Source: UBA3871 sp041797745
GTDB taxonomy: Bacteria > Bacillota > Clostridia > Peptostreptococcales > Anaerovoracaceae
NCBI GenBank assembly: GCA_041797745.1
Contig: JBHBZU010000053.1
Location: 3,588 to 67,587, forward strand
DNA: 64,000 bases
Reading direction: 5' to 3'
This document shows, piece by piece, positions 37,544-45,698 of the stretch; the first letter of the stretch is position 1, and the number at the start of each line of letters is the position of its first letter. The translations under genes were made by a program, and so were the position numbers. The notes beneath the pieces were generated by a model. It was given only the letters and a program-made list of their open reading frames with translations, was not told the DNA's origin and did not search any database.

Positions 37544-38866
37544 TTAGCCCTTGCCGAGATTTTTGAAGTACCATCTCTTAGTAAAGAAATAGATTATCGG
37601 CAGTAAATATAATGAAAAGGCAAAGGGTAGACTGCTAAAGTCCGCACCGATTAGAGCCAGCGGAACCTTGCAGGCAAGACACCAAGGCACTAATCCTGCC
37701 AGTACAATCAGAGAATTTTCAATATCCATTGCAAATTCTTCGTGGCTACCACCTGACTCTTCGTGAGCGGTCTTGGTAACATTTACTGTTACAATGTCGC
37801 CGATTGTCTGATTGCAAAATACCATGCAAGATAGCAAGCCCACAACGCCCACGGTGGTAAATCTACCAAACTTTTTCATCATAGCCGTCATTTTTGCTGT
37901 TACGGGTGCAAGCATATTCGCCTCTTGAAAGATTTCGGAGTAGGAGCAGGATATCATAAGTATTACGCAGATTTCCAGCATAGAGGTAATACCTCCACCT
38001 GACAGCATATCGCCGAGTTGGGTTCCATCTTTAAGAACTCCGAAAACACAGGCTTTCAAAGCTGCAAGAGGCGTTACGGCTTCTAAAAGTACGGCAGTTC
38101 CGAAAGCACAGGCAGCGCTTATAAGCATTGTAATTTTTACATCGACCTTAAATAAGGGTAATACGAACATGATTAATGCGGGAATAACAGTAGGCCAAGC
38201 CACAGAGTAGTTTGAGCGAATCATATCCAAAATCTCAGGATTTGCAGAGTTCATGGGATGTGTAAAGGATAGCACTGCATAAAGCAGGGTGACAAGCAAT
38301 ATGGTTGGCATACCGGTCTTTAACATTAAGGGTACATTCTTTTGAATATCGGTGTCTGTTAACATGGCTGTAAGTATGGCACTGGAAGACGCATAGGAAC
38401 ATCTGTCACCAAAGTACACGCCTGAAAGAATGGCACCTCCTGTGATAACGGTATCGGCACCTCCGGCTATTGCTATTGACATGAGGATGATTCCCATGGT
38501 TCCTGATACGCCAAAGGATGTTCCGAGGGCGTAGGAAAGAATGGCGGATAATAGGAAAGCCGCTAAAATGAATACCTTGGGGGTGATGATTGAAACTCCG
38601 TAATATACAAAGAAGAGGATAGTGCCACCATAGCGCCACATTGCAGTAAGAATACCGATACATACCATAACAAGCACTACCACCATGCCTTTTTTTACAC
38701 CCTTGAATATGAGCTTCAGTATTTCTTTCAATCGGCAGCCTCTTCTAAAGGCTACTGCGGAGAAAGCAACCAAGCCTATAAAAAGGGGTATTACCATGCT
38801 GAAACCCTTAATTACACTTCCTAACATACAAGTCAGGAAGATTGCAAATGCAATCAAAAAATCCAT
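37544..38866 (-). CDS. Na+/H+ antiporter NhaC family
   Basis: A 440-aa membrane protein with about eleven hydrophobic segments. The NhaC-type pattern is seen in LSYALGTSFGVSGTMGIIL, ITGGAILSGVYFGDRCSYASSS (a well-conserved segment with Asp and Arg) and CNQTIGDIVTVNV. It exchanges sodium or an organic cation for protons; some members exchange malate/lactate or arginine/ornithine, and this cannot be decided here. The start is taken as ATG 38,866 with AAGGAAA upstream; ATG 38,887 is an alternative. A hairpin region (39,101-39,176) lies upstream. Confidence 0.85.
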   Translation of the reverse strand: MDFLIAFAIFLTCMLGSVIKGFSMVIPLFIGLVAFSAVAFRRGCRLKEILKLIFKGVKKGMVVVLVMVCIGILTAMWRYGGTILFFVYYGVSIITPKVFILAAFLLSAILSYALGTSFGVSGTMGIILMSIAIAGGADTVITGGAILSGVYFGDRCSYASSSAILTAMLTDTDIQKNVPLMLKTGMPTILLVTLLYAVLSFTHPMNSANPEILDMIRSNYSVAWPTVIPALIMFVLPLFKVDVKITMLISAACAFGTAVLLEAVTPLAALKACVFGVLKDGTQLGDMLSGGGITSMLEICVILMISCSYSEIFQEANMLAPVTAKMTAMMKKFGRFTTVGVVGLLSCMVFCNQTIGDIVTVNVTKTAHEESGGSHEEFAMDIENSLIVLAGLVPWCLACKVPLALIGADFSSLPFAFSLYLLPIIYFFTKRWYFKNLGKG

Positions 38867-39100
38867 ACTATTTTCCTTATCTTCCATATCGTAAATATGT
38901 TAAATATTCCCAATATTCCCAATATCTTCGATGTGCTATATGCCCCTGATATTCTTAAGATACTAAACATGCTGAATATCCTCAATAATTTCTGTCAATA
39001 GTCTAGCCCTTTAACCGCTAAAAGTCAACATGAGGTGAGTTTGGAATTGTGAAAGAAGTTTATCATAGACAATTTTATTTTGAAAAATTAAGCAAGAAAA

Positions 39101-39176
39101 AAACAGCAAACCTTTGTGCTTTGCTGTTTCTCAAATTGTTATATTCAAATAGACAAACGGGGATTTGAAATCCCCG
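39101..39176. terminator. two hairpins at the left edge of island 1
   Basis: AAACAGCAAA (39101-39110) with TTTGCTGTTT (39120-39129), then CGGGGATTT (39158-39166) with AAATCCCCG (39168-39176). Both are perfect stems. The stretch 38,888-39,433 contains no supported gene; 39,190-39,430 looks like mobile-element flank, and its coding frames are broken. Confidence 0.6.
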
Positions 39177-39433
39177 AAATCATAGGCGTTTGCCGCTGAT
39201 TATAGGGTTTTAATGAAATCCTCTGAAACCGTTGAAAACAAAGGATTTTCCGCGATCTTCTCACCGAACCCTTTATTAAATGTTACACCGTTTCTACAAC
39301 GCCCGCGCCGCTCATAAGGGCAAAAGCAAGGGCAAGAAAAACCCATAACAGGATATAACAAGGTGTGGCAATCGGGAGCCTGTGACATATGTGCGAATAC
39401 ATCAACGGAACTATTATACAGGAGGATTTCACA

Positions 39434-39815
39434 ATGGAAAAGACCATTTATAACGAAAGCAACGGTTTATGGTACGAACTGCAAGGCGATTACTACATTT
39501 CATGCTTGACAGTACCAGCCGAAGAAGAAAAACCTATTGGCATTTGGGGGCAGCGGCATCTGCGGTACATAAAGCAGGAGCGAAAAGCTCTTTACACGGA
39601 ACTGCTGACCAGCGGCAGGCTGAATACATACCTTGCCGACATCAACGAACAGGCAACGGAACAAATGCTCCTTCCTGCTGACAGAGCAAATGGCCGAACG
39701 TGAGGGGGTCACCGAACAGCTCAAAGTGCAGGATTAAATGCAGTGGGTACAGCGGATGAATAACATCCGTGACAGGGCAACAGAGATCGTTAATCATGAT
39801 CTGATCTACATATAA
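39434..39815 (+). pseudogene. tnpV: tnpV, frameshifted and interrupted
   Basis: The first ~75 codons read as TnpV (NGLWYELQGDYYISCL, GIWGQRHLRYIKQERKALYTELLTSG, YLADINEQA) and align with the intact tnpV at 56,324. After about 39,670 the frame shifts. The rest of the family sequence (LLTEQMAEREGVTEQLK..D, then a TAA, then MQWVQRMNNIRDRATEIV and LIYI before the stop) continues in another frame. So there is one frameshift and one in-frame stop. TnpV is a transposon-encoded protein of unknown function found in Tn4451-like and other clostridial elements. Its ATG has AGGAGG upstream. Confidence 0.85.
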
Positions 39816-39831
39816 GGTAAAGGTATCGGGC

Positions 39832-39851
39832 GGCGGGGAGCAATCCCCGCC
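39832..39851 (+). terminator. TnpV-associated hairpin with GNRA loop (copy 1)
   Basis: GGCGGGGA (39832-39839), loop GCAA, TCCCCGCC (39844-39851). A similar hairpin with a GAAA loop follows the intact tnpV (56,717-56,738). Confidence 0.6.
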
Positions 39852-39979
39852 ACTCTTATCTCTTTTGACAAATAATTGTACGGCTTGTTCAGAAGTAGAT
39901 ATAGGTAGGAGTATATTCTCCGCCCAAATTTGCAATCAGCTTTGCTTTGGAGTGTGACCAGAAAAAATGTGTTGCTTTG

Positions 39980-40020
39980 TTGTTTGAACAACATACAATC
40001 TTTCTAAGTATGTTTATAAT
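39980..40020 (+). promoter_or_regulatory. predicted Crp/Fnr-type operator and promoter of the DUF438 gene
   Basis: TTGTT-TG-AACAA (39980-39991), followed by CATAC, is centred at 39,985.5. The -10 TATAAT is at 40,015-40,020, so +1 is near 40,027 and the site is at -41.5. The site recurs at 42,779 with identical spacing. Confidence 0.65.
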
Positions 40021-40053
40021 AAATACAGAAAAATACAAAGGAGGTCTATCACT

Positions 40054-41577
40054 ATGGCAAAGAAGCTTGATTTGAATAAAACTGTCTATGAATTGACACA
40101 GGAATACCCTGAGCTGATCGAGATCATGGCAGGGCTCGGTTTTACCGAGATCATTAAAAAGCCCATGCTGCACTCCGTCGGCAAGATCATGACGATTCCC
40201 AAAGGCGCGAAGATGAAGAATATCTCTATGATGAATGTCGTGACAACCTTGATGGGCAAAGGCTTCGAGCTTGTCGGTGAGATGCCGGATATGTCTTCTG
40301 CGGCGCAGGCTGGTGTGGAGAAAATAAATGTGAACAATCCCACCGCAAGCCGCACCGAACAGCTCAAGACCTATCTGAAAAGGCTGGGCGAAGGCGAAAA
40401 ACTGGAGACTGTACGGGCGGACTTCGTCCGTGAGTTTAGCGACGTTGAGGCATCGGAGATCATGCAGGCAGAGCAGGAACTCATGAAAGAGGGAACGCCG
40501 CTTTCTGAAGTGCAGAGGCTCTGCGACGTCCACTCCGCCCTGTTCCATGGCGCGACAACCGAGGAGAAAATAGCCAATGCAGAAAAGGAAGTCGAAGCCT
40601 CCCTCCTGCGAAAAAAGGCACATGAGGAGCTGGCGAAGAGAGGCTCCCTCCCCAAAAAGGACTACACGGATAAGAACGCCCGCGCCGCCGAACTGGAGGC
40701 AATAGCCGGGCATCCTCTGTACACGCTGACAAAAGAAAACGACGCGCTTATCGATTTGCTTGCCAAATTTAAGGAGGGCAAGGATGAATCGCTTATCCCG
40801 GCGATTCGTGACCTTTCGATCCATTATGCCAAAAAAGGTGATATGCTCTATCCCCTGCTGAAGGTGAAATACGGCGTCTCCGGTCCCTCCGATGTGATGT
40901 GGACGGTGGACGACGAGATTCGCGATGAACTTAGTGCGCTTGCAAAGGAAAACGATCACGGCGCAGAATGGAGCGCCAGGCTGGATGCCGTGCTGACCCG
41001 GGCCGAGGAAATGGTCTACAAGGAGCAGAACATCCTGTTCCCAATCTGCGCAGTGAACTTCACAGAGGAGGAATGGTACGGCATCTACCACGACAAGAAG
41101 GATTACGACCTGTGCTTCGGCGTGGCGCAGGAACACTGGGAGGCTGCGGAGAACAGGAAGGGCTCCGTCTCTTTCGATGCGGAGAGCGAGATCGTCATGC
41201 CCGGCGGTCACATGACCCTGGAGGAGCTGACCGCGCTTCTGAATACGATTCCGCTGGAGATTACCTTTGTGGATGCGGATAATATCAACCGCTTTTTCAA
41301 TGAAGGACCGAAGGTCTTCAAACGTCCCGGCATGGCCATTGACCGGGAAGTGTTCTTCTGCCATCCGCCGAAGATCGAGCCCATGGTGCGCCAGATCATC
41401 GATGATTTCAGGAACAATCGCCGTGACGAGGTGCCTGTCTGGATGGAGAAGGGTGGCCGCACGATGCTGGTGAAATACATGGCGGTGCGTGACAATTCAG
41501 GAACGTATCTCGGCACGGTGGAGCTTGTGCAAGACATGGAGTTTGCAAAGGAACACTTCTTAGGAGACGAGTCATGA
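40054..41577 (+). CDS. DUF1858/DUF438/hemerythrin/PAS-type protein
   Basis: A 507-aa protein. An N-terminal DUF1858-like module (LDLNKTVYELTQEYPELIEIMAGLGF, residues ~4-70) is followed by a DUF438 helical region (~98-180, SRTEQLKTYLKRLGEGE). A hemerythrin-like HHE four-helix segment (~210-350) has HPLYTL, IHYAKKGDMLYPLL, ENDHGAEW and EQNILFPIC, with Glu/His metal ligands. The C-terminal PAS-like domain is at ~390-500. The layout resembles RIC/ScdA (YtfE)-type iron proteins that repair Fe-S clusters under nitrosative stress. It is the first gene under the -41.5 operator and near hcp. Cytoplasmic; no signal sequence. Confidence 0.85.
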   Translation: MAKKLDLNKTVYELTQEYPELIEIMAGLGFTEIIKKPMLHSVGKIMTIPKGAKMKNISMMNVVTTLMGKGFELVGEMPDMSSAAQAGVEKINVNNPTASRTEQLKTYLKRLGEGEKLETVRADFVREFSDVEASEIMQAEQELMKEGTPLSEVQRLCDVHSALFHGATTEEKIANAEKEVEASLLRKKAHEELAKRGSLPKKDYTDKNARAAELEAIAGHPLYTLTKENDALIDLLAKFKEGKDESLIPAIRDLSIHYAKKGDMLYPLLKVKYGVSGPSDVMWTVDDEIRDELSALAKENDHGAEWSARLDAVLTRAEEMVYKEQNILFPICAVNFTEEEWYGIYHDKKDYDLCFGVAQEHWEAAENRKGSVSFDAESEIVMPGGHMTLEELTALLNTIPLEITFVDADNINRFFNEGPKVFKRPGMAIDREVFFCHPPKIEPMVRQIIDDFRNNRRDEVPVWMEKGGRTMLVKYMAVRDNSGTYLGTVELVQDMEFAKEHFLGDES

Positions 41578-41662
41578 ATACCTGAAGCGAGAGGGATTTG
41601 ACCGTGCCAATCTGTTTGGAGCAGGCCAGACGAACGATACTTTTTCGCAGTATTTCACAGGG

Positions 41663-42016
41663 GTGTCGTTTCTATCGCCGATGGTGTTGCCGAATGAGGA
41701 TATGCCGCTGTTCATCAGCAATGTGACCTTCGAGCCGGGATGCCGGACCTGCTGGCATATCCATACCTCGGACGAAGCCGGAGGACAGCAGATTTTGATC
41801 TGTATCGCTGGCAAAGGCTGGTATGTAGAGGAAGGCAAGCCAACGGTTGAATTGAAAGAGGGCGTTACGGTTGTTATCCCTGCTAATGTTAAGCACTGGC
41901 ACGGCGCAAGGAAAGACAGTTGGTTCTCCTACATCTCCATCGCGGCTCCGAGCGTACATACGGATACCGTATGGTGTGAACACGTGACGGATGAAGAATA
42001 CGATAAACTTGATTGA
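41663..42016 (+). CDS. cupin-domain protein, start apparently damaged
   Basis: A 117-aa cupin (from GTG 41,663). It has the family strand pattern VTFEPGCRTCWHIHTSDEAGGQQILICIAGKGWYVEEG and VIPANVKHWHGA; HIH and the later H of KHWHG are metal ligands. The same frame is open upstream to 41,564 and continues as family-like sequence (EYLKREGFDRANLFGAGQTN), but no ATG, GTG or TTG occurs before it. An ATG at 41,574 is one base out of frame. So the normal start seems lost to a one-base deletion. The GTG at 41,663 or ATG at 41,684 could give a shorter protein. Related cupins are often fused to carboxymuconolactone decarboxylase domains; the function is unknown. It follows the DUF438 gene directly. 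Confidence 0.6.
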   Translation: MSFLSPMVLPNEDMPLFISNVTFEPGCRTCWHIHTSDEAGGQQILICIAGKGWYVEEGKPTVELKEGVTVVIPANVKHWHGARKDSWFSYISIAAPSVHTDTVWCEHVTDEEYDKLD

Positions 42017-42021
42017 TAAGA

Positions 42022-42054
42022 AGCTCTCCGGCGAAAACAAATCGCCGGGGAGCT
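42022..42054. terminator. terminator between cupin and the Crp/Fnr gene
   Basis: AGCTCTCCGGCGA (42022-42034) pairs with TCGCCGGGGAGCT (42042-42054, one G-U), then TTTTC. It lies between convergent genes. Confidence 0.85.
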
Positions 42055-42099
42055 TTTTCAGCAATCTGCTCCAAGGCCCCATAATTCAATCCCATTATT

Positions 42100-42762
42100 C
42101 TATACGGTGTCATTCAGTTTGAACTCACTCTTATGGTAAGTAATCAGACCGTCTTTCTGCATCTTGGACAGCTCATTGGACATGGCACTGCGGTCTACGG
42201 CAAGATAGTCGGCAAGCTGCTGGCGGTCAAAGGGGATGGTGAAGTGCGAGCTTCCGTGTTCCAGCGCCTGCTCCGAAAGATAAGAAAGCAGGCGCTCCCG
42301 GAGAGATTTTGACGCGGTATGCATCATACGGGAAGAGAGGTTTAAGTTCTTCTGTGCAGAAATCCGAAGCATATTCTGGATGATGCGAGTATGGAACGAG
42401 CATCCCCTCTGGCAAGTGGTCAGCATATTCCGCATATTCAGAAAGAGCACTTCAGTCTCCTCACAGGTCACAACGTCACAGAGCAGCTCCTTGCCGGGAA
42501 TTGCCGCATAGTTTTCCGCAAAGACCTGCCCCTTTCCGATATGACCAAAAATATGGCTATTTCCCCAATAAAAATTGACGACGATATTCACGCTGCCGGA
42601 TTCCACAAGCCCAATCTCGCTGATAGAGGATCCCGCTCGGAAAACTATCTCATCTTTTTTAAATTTGCGCTCTTTCGCGCCCAGGCAGCTAAGCAGTTCC
42701 GAAATTTCGTTCTCGCTGATACCATGAAACAGCGGCGTGTTCGTCAGAAAAAAAGTATTCAT
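42100..42762 (-). CDS. Crp/Fnr-family transcriptional regulator
   Basis: A 220-aa protein. The N-terminal cyclic-nucleotide-binding-like domain is at about 10-120 (EIVFRAGSSISEIGLVESGSVNIV, then GQVFAENYA). A helical dimer interface follows, then a C-terminal HTH (DRQQLADYLAVDRSAMSNELSKMQKDGLI, about 174-203). No cysteine cluster like that of Fnr is seen; a haem or ligand role is possible. ATG 42,762 with GGAAGG nine bases upstream is the best start. It is divergent from the DUF1858-hcp operon and is the likely binder of the TTGTT-NN-AACAA sites. In other anaerobes such regulators (HcpR) sit beside hcp. Confidence 0.88.
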   Translation of the reverse strand: MNTFFLTNTPLFHGISENEISELLSCLGAKERKFKKDEIVFRAGSSISEIGLVESGSVNIVVNFYWGNSHIFGHIGKGQVFAENYAAIPGKELLCDVVTCEETEVLFLNMRNMLTTCQRGCSFHTRIIQNMLRISAQKNLNLSSRMMHTASKSLRERLLSYLSEQALEHGSSHFTIPFDRQQLADYLAVDRSAMSNELSKMQKDGLITYHKSEFKLNDTV

Positions 42763-42778
42763 AATAATCATCCTTCCG

Positions 42779-42819
42779 TTGTTGCAACAACATACGCGTT
42801 GTTTCGATTTTAGTATAAT
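42779..42819 (+). promoter_or_regulatory. predicted Crp/Fnr-type operator and promoter of the hcp operon
   Basis: TTGTTGCAACAA (42779-42790) is a perfect 12-bp palindrome followed by CATAC, the same as at 39,980. The -10 TATAAT is at 42,814-42,819, giving +1 near 42,826 and an operator centre at -41.5. There is no good -35 box, as expected for a class II activated promoter. Confidence 0.7.
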
Positions 42820-42854
42820 CAGAGCAGAAAATCAAGAACAGGGAGGAAAAACTT

Positions 42855-43070
42855 ATGGGAATCACAGTTGTAAACAGGAAAACCTTGATCGGCGAAATCG
42901 TAAACCAGTACCCGGAAACGGCGGAGGTGCTGCTCGGAATCGGTATGCACTGCCTCGGCTGTCCGGCTTCCCAGGCGGAGAGTCTTGAGGATGCCTGCGC
43001 CGTTCATGGCGTCAATCCTGAGAGCGTCATAAAGGCCATCAACGATAAAATCGTTGAGAGCGGAAAGTGA
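42855..43070 (+). CDS. DUF1858 protein
   Basis: A 71-aa protein, VNRKTLIGEIVNQYPETAEVLLGIGMHCLGCPASQAESLEDAC...: the DUF1858 family, with its conserved MHCLGCP segment (Cys-x-x-Cys) near residues 36-42. Members occur beside hcp and ScdA-type genes and are thought to act with them in iron-sulphur or NO stress, but the function is not established. AGGGAGG lies upstream of the ATG. First gene of the hcp operon. Confidence 0.88.
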   Translation: MGITVVNRKTLIGEIVNQYPETAEVLLGIGMHCLGCPASQAESLEDACAVHGVNPESVIKAINDKIVESGK

Positions 43071-43074
43071 TTGT

Positions 43075-43731
43075 ATGAAAGAAAAAGTCGGAGAAGTATT
43101 CTCCATTGCGAGGAATAACCCAGCGATTTCTGGCTGCACGATTTCCAAAGCCGTTCATGGTGGAGCAAACGACATCATCTACTTTTCCTTGGCCAGGAAC
43201 ACGGATATAAGTGCAGAAATTTATCCGTACCACAAGCTGCTCATCTTGGCGGAGGGTGGCATAGAGGTCTACGGATCAGACGGCTTCAGCAGACCTCTTC
43301 ATACCGGTGACAGCATGGTAACCCTACGGGATACACCGATGGGAATACGAACAGCGGAAGGTGCTGTCTATACAGAAATCTCGATTAGGAGGAGCGATAT
43401 CATGAACGAGGCAATCAAGGCAGGCGAAGTGTTCAGACTGGCAGAACTTGTCCCCTATCAGGACGGCAAGATCGTAAACATGGATGTGGTTCATAACGAC
43501 CAGATGAAGTTTGTCGTCATGGCTTTCGACGAAGGCACCGGCCTTTCCGAACACGCCGCCCCGGGCGAGGCGCTGATTTTCGCTTTGGATGGCGAGGGCG
43601 TGATTGGCTACGAAGGAAAAAAACATCCCATCAAAGCCGGTGAGAATTTTCATTTTGCCAAAGCTGGAATTCATAGTGTCCAGGCAGTCAAACGGTTTAA
43701 GATGGCGCTGCTGTTGACACTGGAATCATAA
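43075..43731 (+). CDS. bicupin-like protein
   Basis: A 218-aa protein with two cupin-like halves. The first half (about 20-105) has HKLLILAEGGIEVYGSDGF and GDSMVTL. The second half (about 115-215) has VVMAFDEGTGLSEHAAPGEALIFALDGEGVIGYEG and AGENFHFAKAGIHSV, with His ligands. The second half resembles the single cupins that often neighbour hcp. Function unknown; the metal site suggests a small-molecule sensing or oxygenase-type role. It follows the DUF1858 gene by four bases (ATG 43,075) and precedes ferredoxin by 27 bases. Confidence 0.8.
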   Translation: MKEKVGEVFSIARNNPAISGCTISKAVHGGANDIIYFSLARNTDISAEIYPYHKLLILAEGGIEVYGSDGFSRPLHTGDSMVTLRDTPMGIRTAEGAVYTEISIRRSDIMNEAIKAGEVFRLAELVPYQDGKIVNMDVVHNDQMKFVVMAFDEGTGLSEHAAPGEALIFALDGEGVIGYEGKKHPIKAGENFHFAKAGIHSVQAVKRFKMALLLTLES

Positions 43732-43757
43732 AAAACGAGGAAAGCGAGGATCAGACA

Positions 43758-43943
43758 ATGAAGTATGTTGTAAATGACGGATGCATCGGCTGCGGCCTGT
43801 GCGCTGGTAATTGCCCGGAGGTGTTCTCCATGGGCGACGAAGGCGTTGCCGTCGCCACCCAGACTGAAGTCCCGGAAGAAGCGCTTAAGTGCGCGGTGGA
43901 AGCCAAGGATGGTTGCCCCGTGGGTGCCATCGAAGAAGTATAA
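43758..43943 (+). CDS. 4Fe-4S ferredoxin
   Basis: A 61-aa single-cluster ferredoxin. The ligands are CIGCGLCAGNCP (residues 9-20, CxxCxxCxxxCP) with a second Cys pair near 45-53 (KCAVEAKDGCP) typical of the mono-cluster family. It probably supplies electrons to Hcp, whose gene follows 14 bases later. GAAAGCGAGG precedes the ATG. Confidence 0.9.
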   Translation: MKYVVNDGCIGCGLCAGNCPEVFSMGDEGVAVATQTEVPEEALKCAVEAKDGCPVGAIEEV

Positions 43944-43956
43944 GGAGGTATGAAAA

Positions 43957-45549
43957 ATGGATACGCAAATGTTTTGTTTTCAGTGTGAGCAGACCGCAGG
44001 CAGTAAGGGCTGCATGGGAAAGACCGGCGTCTGCGGAAAGACATCGGATGTCGCTGGATTGCAGGATCAACTGACCGGCGCACTGGTCGGTCTTGCCCGT
44101 GCGGCGGATAGCGCCGCGCAGCCGATTGAAAATGTCTGCAAGTTGATGATCAAGGGGCTGTTCACAACCATCACCAACGTAAACTTCAACGAAGTCACCA
44201 TTCAAGCCTTGATTGACGAGGTCCATGCAGAAAAAGAAAGGCTTGCTCCCAACTGTCCTTCCTGCGGCTCATGCGGCAAGAACGATGATTACGACATGGC
44301 AAAGGTCTGGGACGCCGACGAGGATATTCGCAGTCTGAAATCCATAATCCTTTTCGGTATTCGCGGCATGGCGGCCTACGCTTATCATGCCGGAGTGCTT
44401 GGTTATTCCGACAAAAGAGTGAACGAGTTCTTTGTGAAGGCGCTCTTTGCCATCGGCGAGGACTGGGGTATGGATCAGCTTCTGCCCATCGTTCTTGAAG
44501 TCGGAGAAGTGAATTTCGCCTGCATGGAGATGCTCGACAAGGCAAATACCGAGACCTACGGCAAGCCTGTCCCGGCCACCGTTCCGCTGATGGTGGAGAA
44601 GGGGCCGTTTATCGTAATCACCGGCCACGATCTGTACGATCTGAAGCGGCTCCTGGAGCAGACTAAGGACAAGGGCATCAACATCTACACCCACGGCGAG
44701 ATGCTGCCTGCCCACGGTTACCCTGAGCTGAAGAAATATCCGCACCTCAAGGGCAACTTCGGCACGGCGTGGCAGAATCAGCAGAAGGAATTTGCAAATC
44801 TCCCCGCGCCGATCCTCTTCACCACCAACTGCCTGATGCCGCCCAAGGACAGCTATAAAGACCGGGTCTTCACCACCGAGGTGGTCTCCTATCCGGAAAT
44901 CGTACATATCGGCGAGGACAAGGACTTTACCCCAGTCATTGAGAAGGCGCTGGAGCTAGGCGGCTTTGCCGAGGATACGCAGTTCACTGGCATTAACGGC
45001 GGAACCACCGTCACCACCGGCTTCAGCCACAGCACGATTCTCGGCGTTGCGGACAAGGTCATTGACGCCGTAAAGAGCGGCGCCATCCGGCACTTCTTCT
45101 TGGTGGGCGGCTGCGACGGTGCAAAGCCCGGCCGCAACTACTACACCGAGCTTGTGGAGCAGGCGCCTGCCGATACCGTCATCCTGACCCTTGCCTGCGG
45201 CAAGTTCCGCTTCAACGATCTGGACATCGGCACCATCGGCGATTTGCCTCGTATCATGGATATGGGTCAGTGCAACGACGCCTTCGGCGCGGTCAAGGTG
45301 GCCGTGGCGCTTGCTGAAGCCTTTGGCTGCGGCGTGAACGAACTGCCCCTGTCCATCATTCTCTCCTGGTATGAGCAGAAAGCTGTATGCGTCCTGCTGA
45401 CGCTGCTGTATCTGGGAATCAAGAATATGCGGCTCGGGCCCACACTCCCCGCCTTTGTTTCACCGAATGTGCTGAATTATCTGGTGGAGCATTACAACAT
45501 TGCCCCCACCACCACGCCGGAAGAGGATCTGAAGACGATACTTGGATAA
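43957..45549 (+). CDS. hcp: hybrid-cluster protein (hydroxylamine/NO reductase)
   Basis: A 530-aa Hcp. The N-terminal cluster motif MFCFQCEQTAGSKGCMGKTGVCGK (Cys at 7, 10, 19, 25) is the class I/II prismane signature. Later segments bear the hybrid-cluster ligands: HGEMLPAHGYPELKKYPHLKGNFG, FTTNCLMPPKDSYKDRVFTTEVV, VGGCDGAKPGRNYYTE, LTLACGKFRFN. Hcp reduces hydroxylamine and NO and protects anaerobes under nitrosative stress. The gene is intact and full length. It ends the operon that begins at 42,855, followed by a terminator at 45,610. The base composition is more GC-rich than the flanking chromosome. Confidence 0.95.
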   Translation: MDTQMFCFQCEQTAGSKGCMGKTGVCGKTSDVAGLQDQLTGALVGLARAADSAAQPIENVCKLMIKGLFTTITNVNFNEVTIQALIDEVHAEKERLAPNCPSCGSCGKNDDYDMAKVWDADEDIRSLKSIILFGIRGMAAYAYHAGVLGYSDKRVNEFFVKALFAIGEDWGMDQLLPIVLEVGEVNFACMEMLDKANTETYGKPVPATVPLMVEKGPFIVITGHDLYDLKRLLEQTKDKGINIYTHGEMLPAHGYPELKKYPHLKGNFGTAWQNQQKEFANLPAPILFTTNCLMPPKDSYKDRVFTTEVVSYPEIVHIGEDKDFTPVIEKALELGGFAEDTQFTGINGGTTVTTGFSHSTILGVADKVIDAVKSGAIRHFFLVGGCDGAKPGRNYYTELVEQAPADTVILTLACGKFRFNDLDIGTIGDLPRIMDMGQCNDAFGAVKVAVALAEAFGCGVNELPLSIILSWYEQKAVCVLLTLLYLGIKNMRLGPTLPAFVSPNVLNYLVEHYNIAPTTTPEEDLKTILG

Positions 45550-45609
45550 GATTTTTCACAATCTTTTCTCTTGGAAAGACTATAAAATTTCCGGGAAACA
45601 CACATTTTT

Positions 45610-45636
45610 GCCCTGCAAGCCGCAAACTTGCAGGGC
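45610..45636 (+). terminator. hcp operon terminator
   Basis: GCCCTGCAAG (45610-45619) pairs with CTTGCAGGGC (45627-45636), then GTTTCT. Confidence 0.85.
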
Positions 45637-45698
45637 GTTTCTATGTACGCGCCGCAGGGCTTGCTCCTGCGGTGCAGTTTTCGTTTTAGCGTTCGATG

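Noticed and set aside
39889..41364. A 491-codon open frame on the minus strand opposite the DUF438 gene
   Set aside because: Its translation lacks any family pattern and is rich in His/Arg/Phe, as expected from the antisense of a GC-rich gene. The plus strand encodes a clear domain protein with a good ribosome site.
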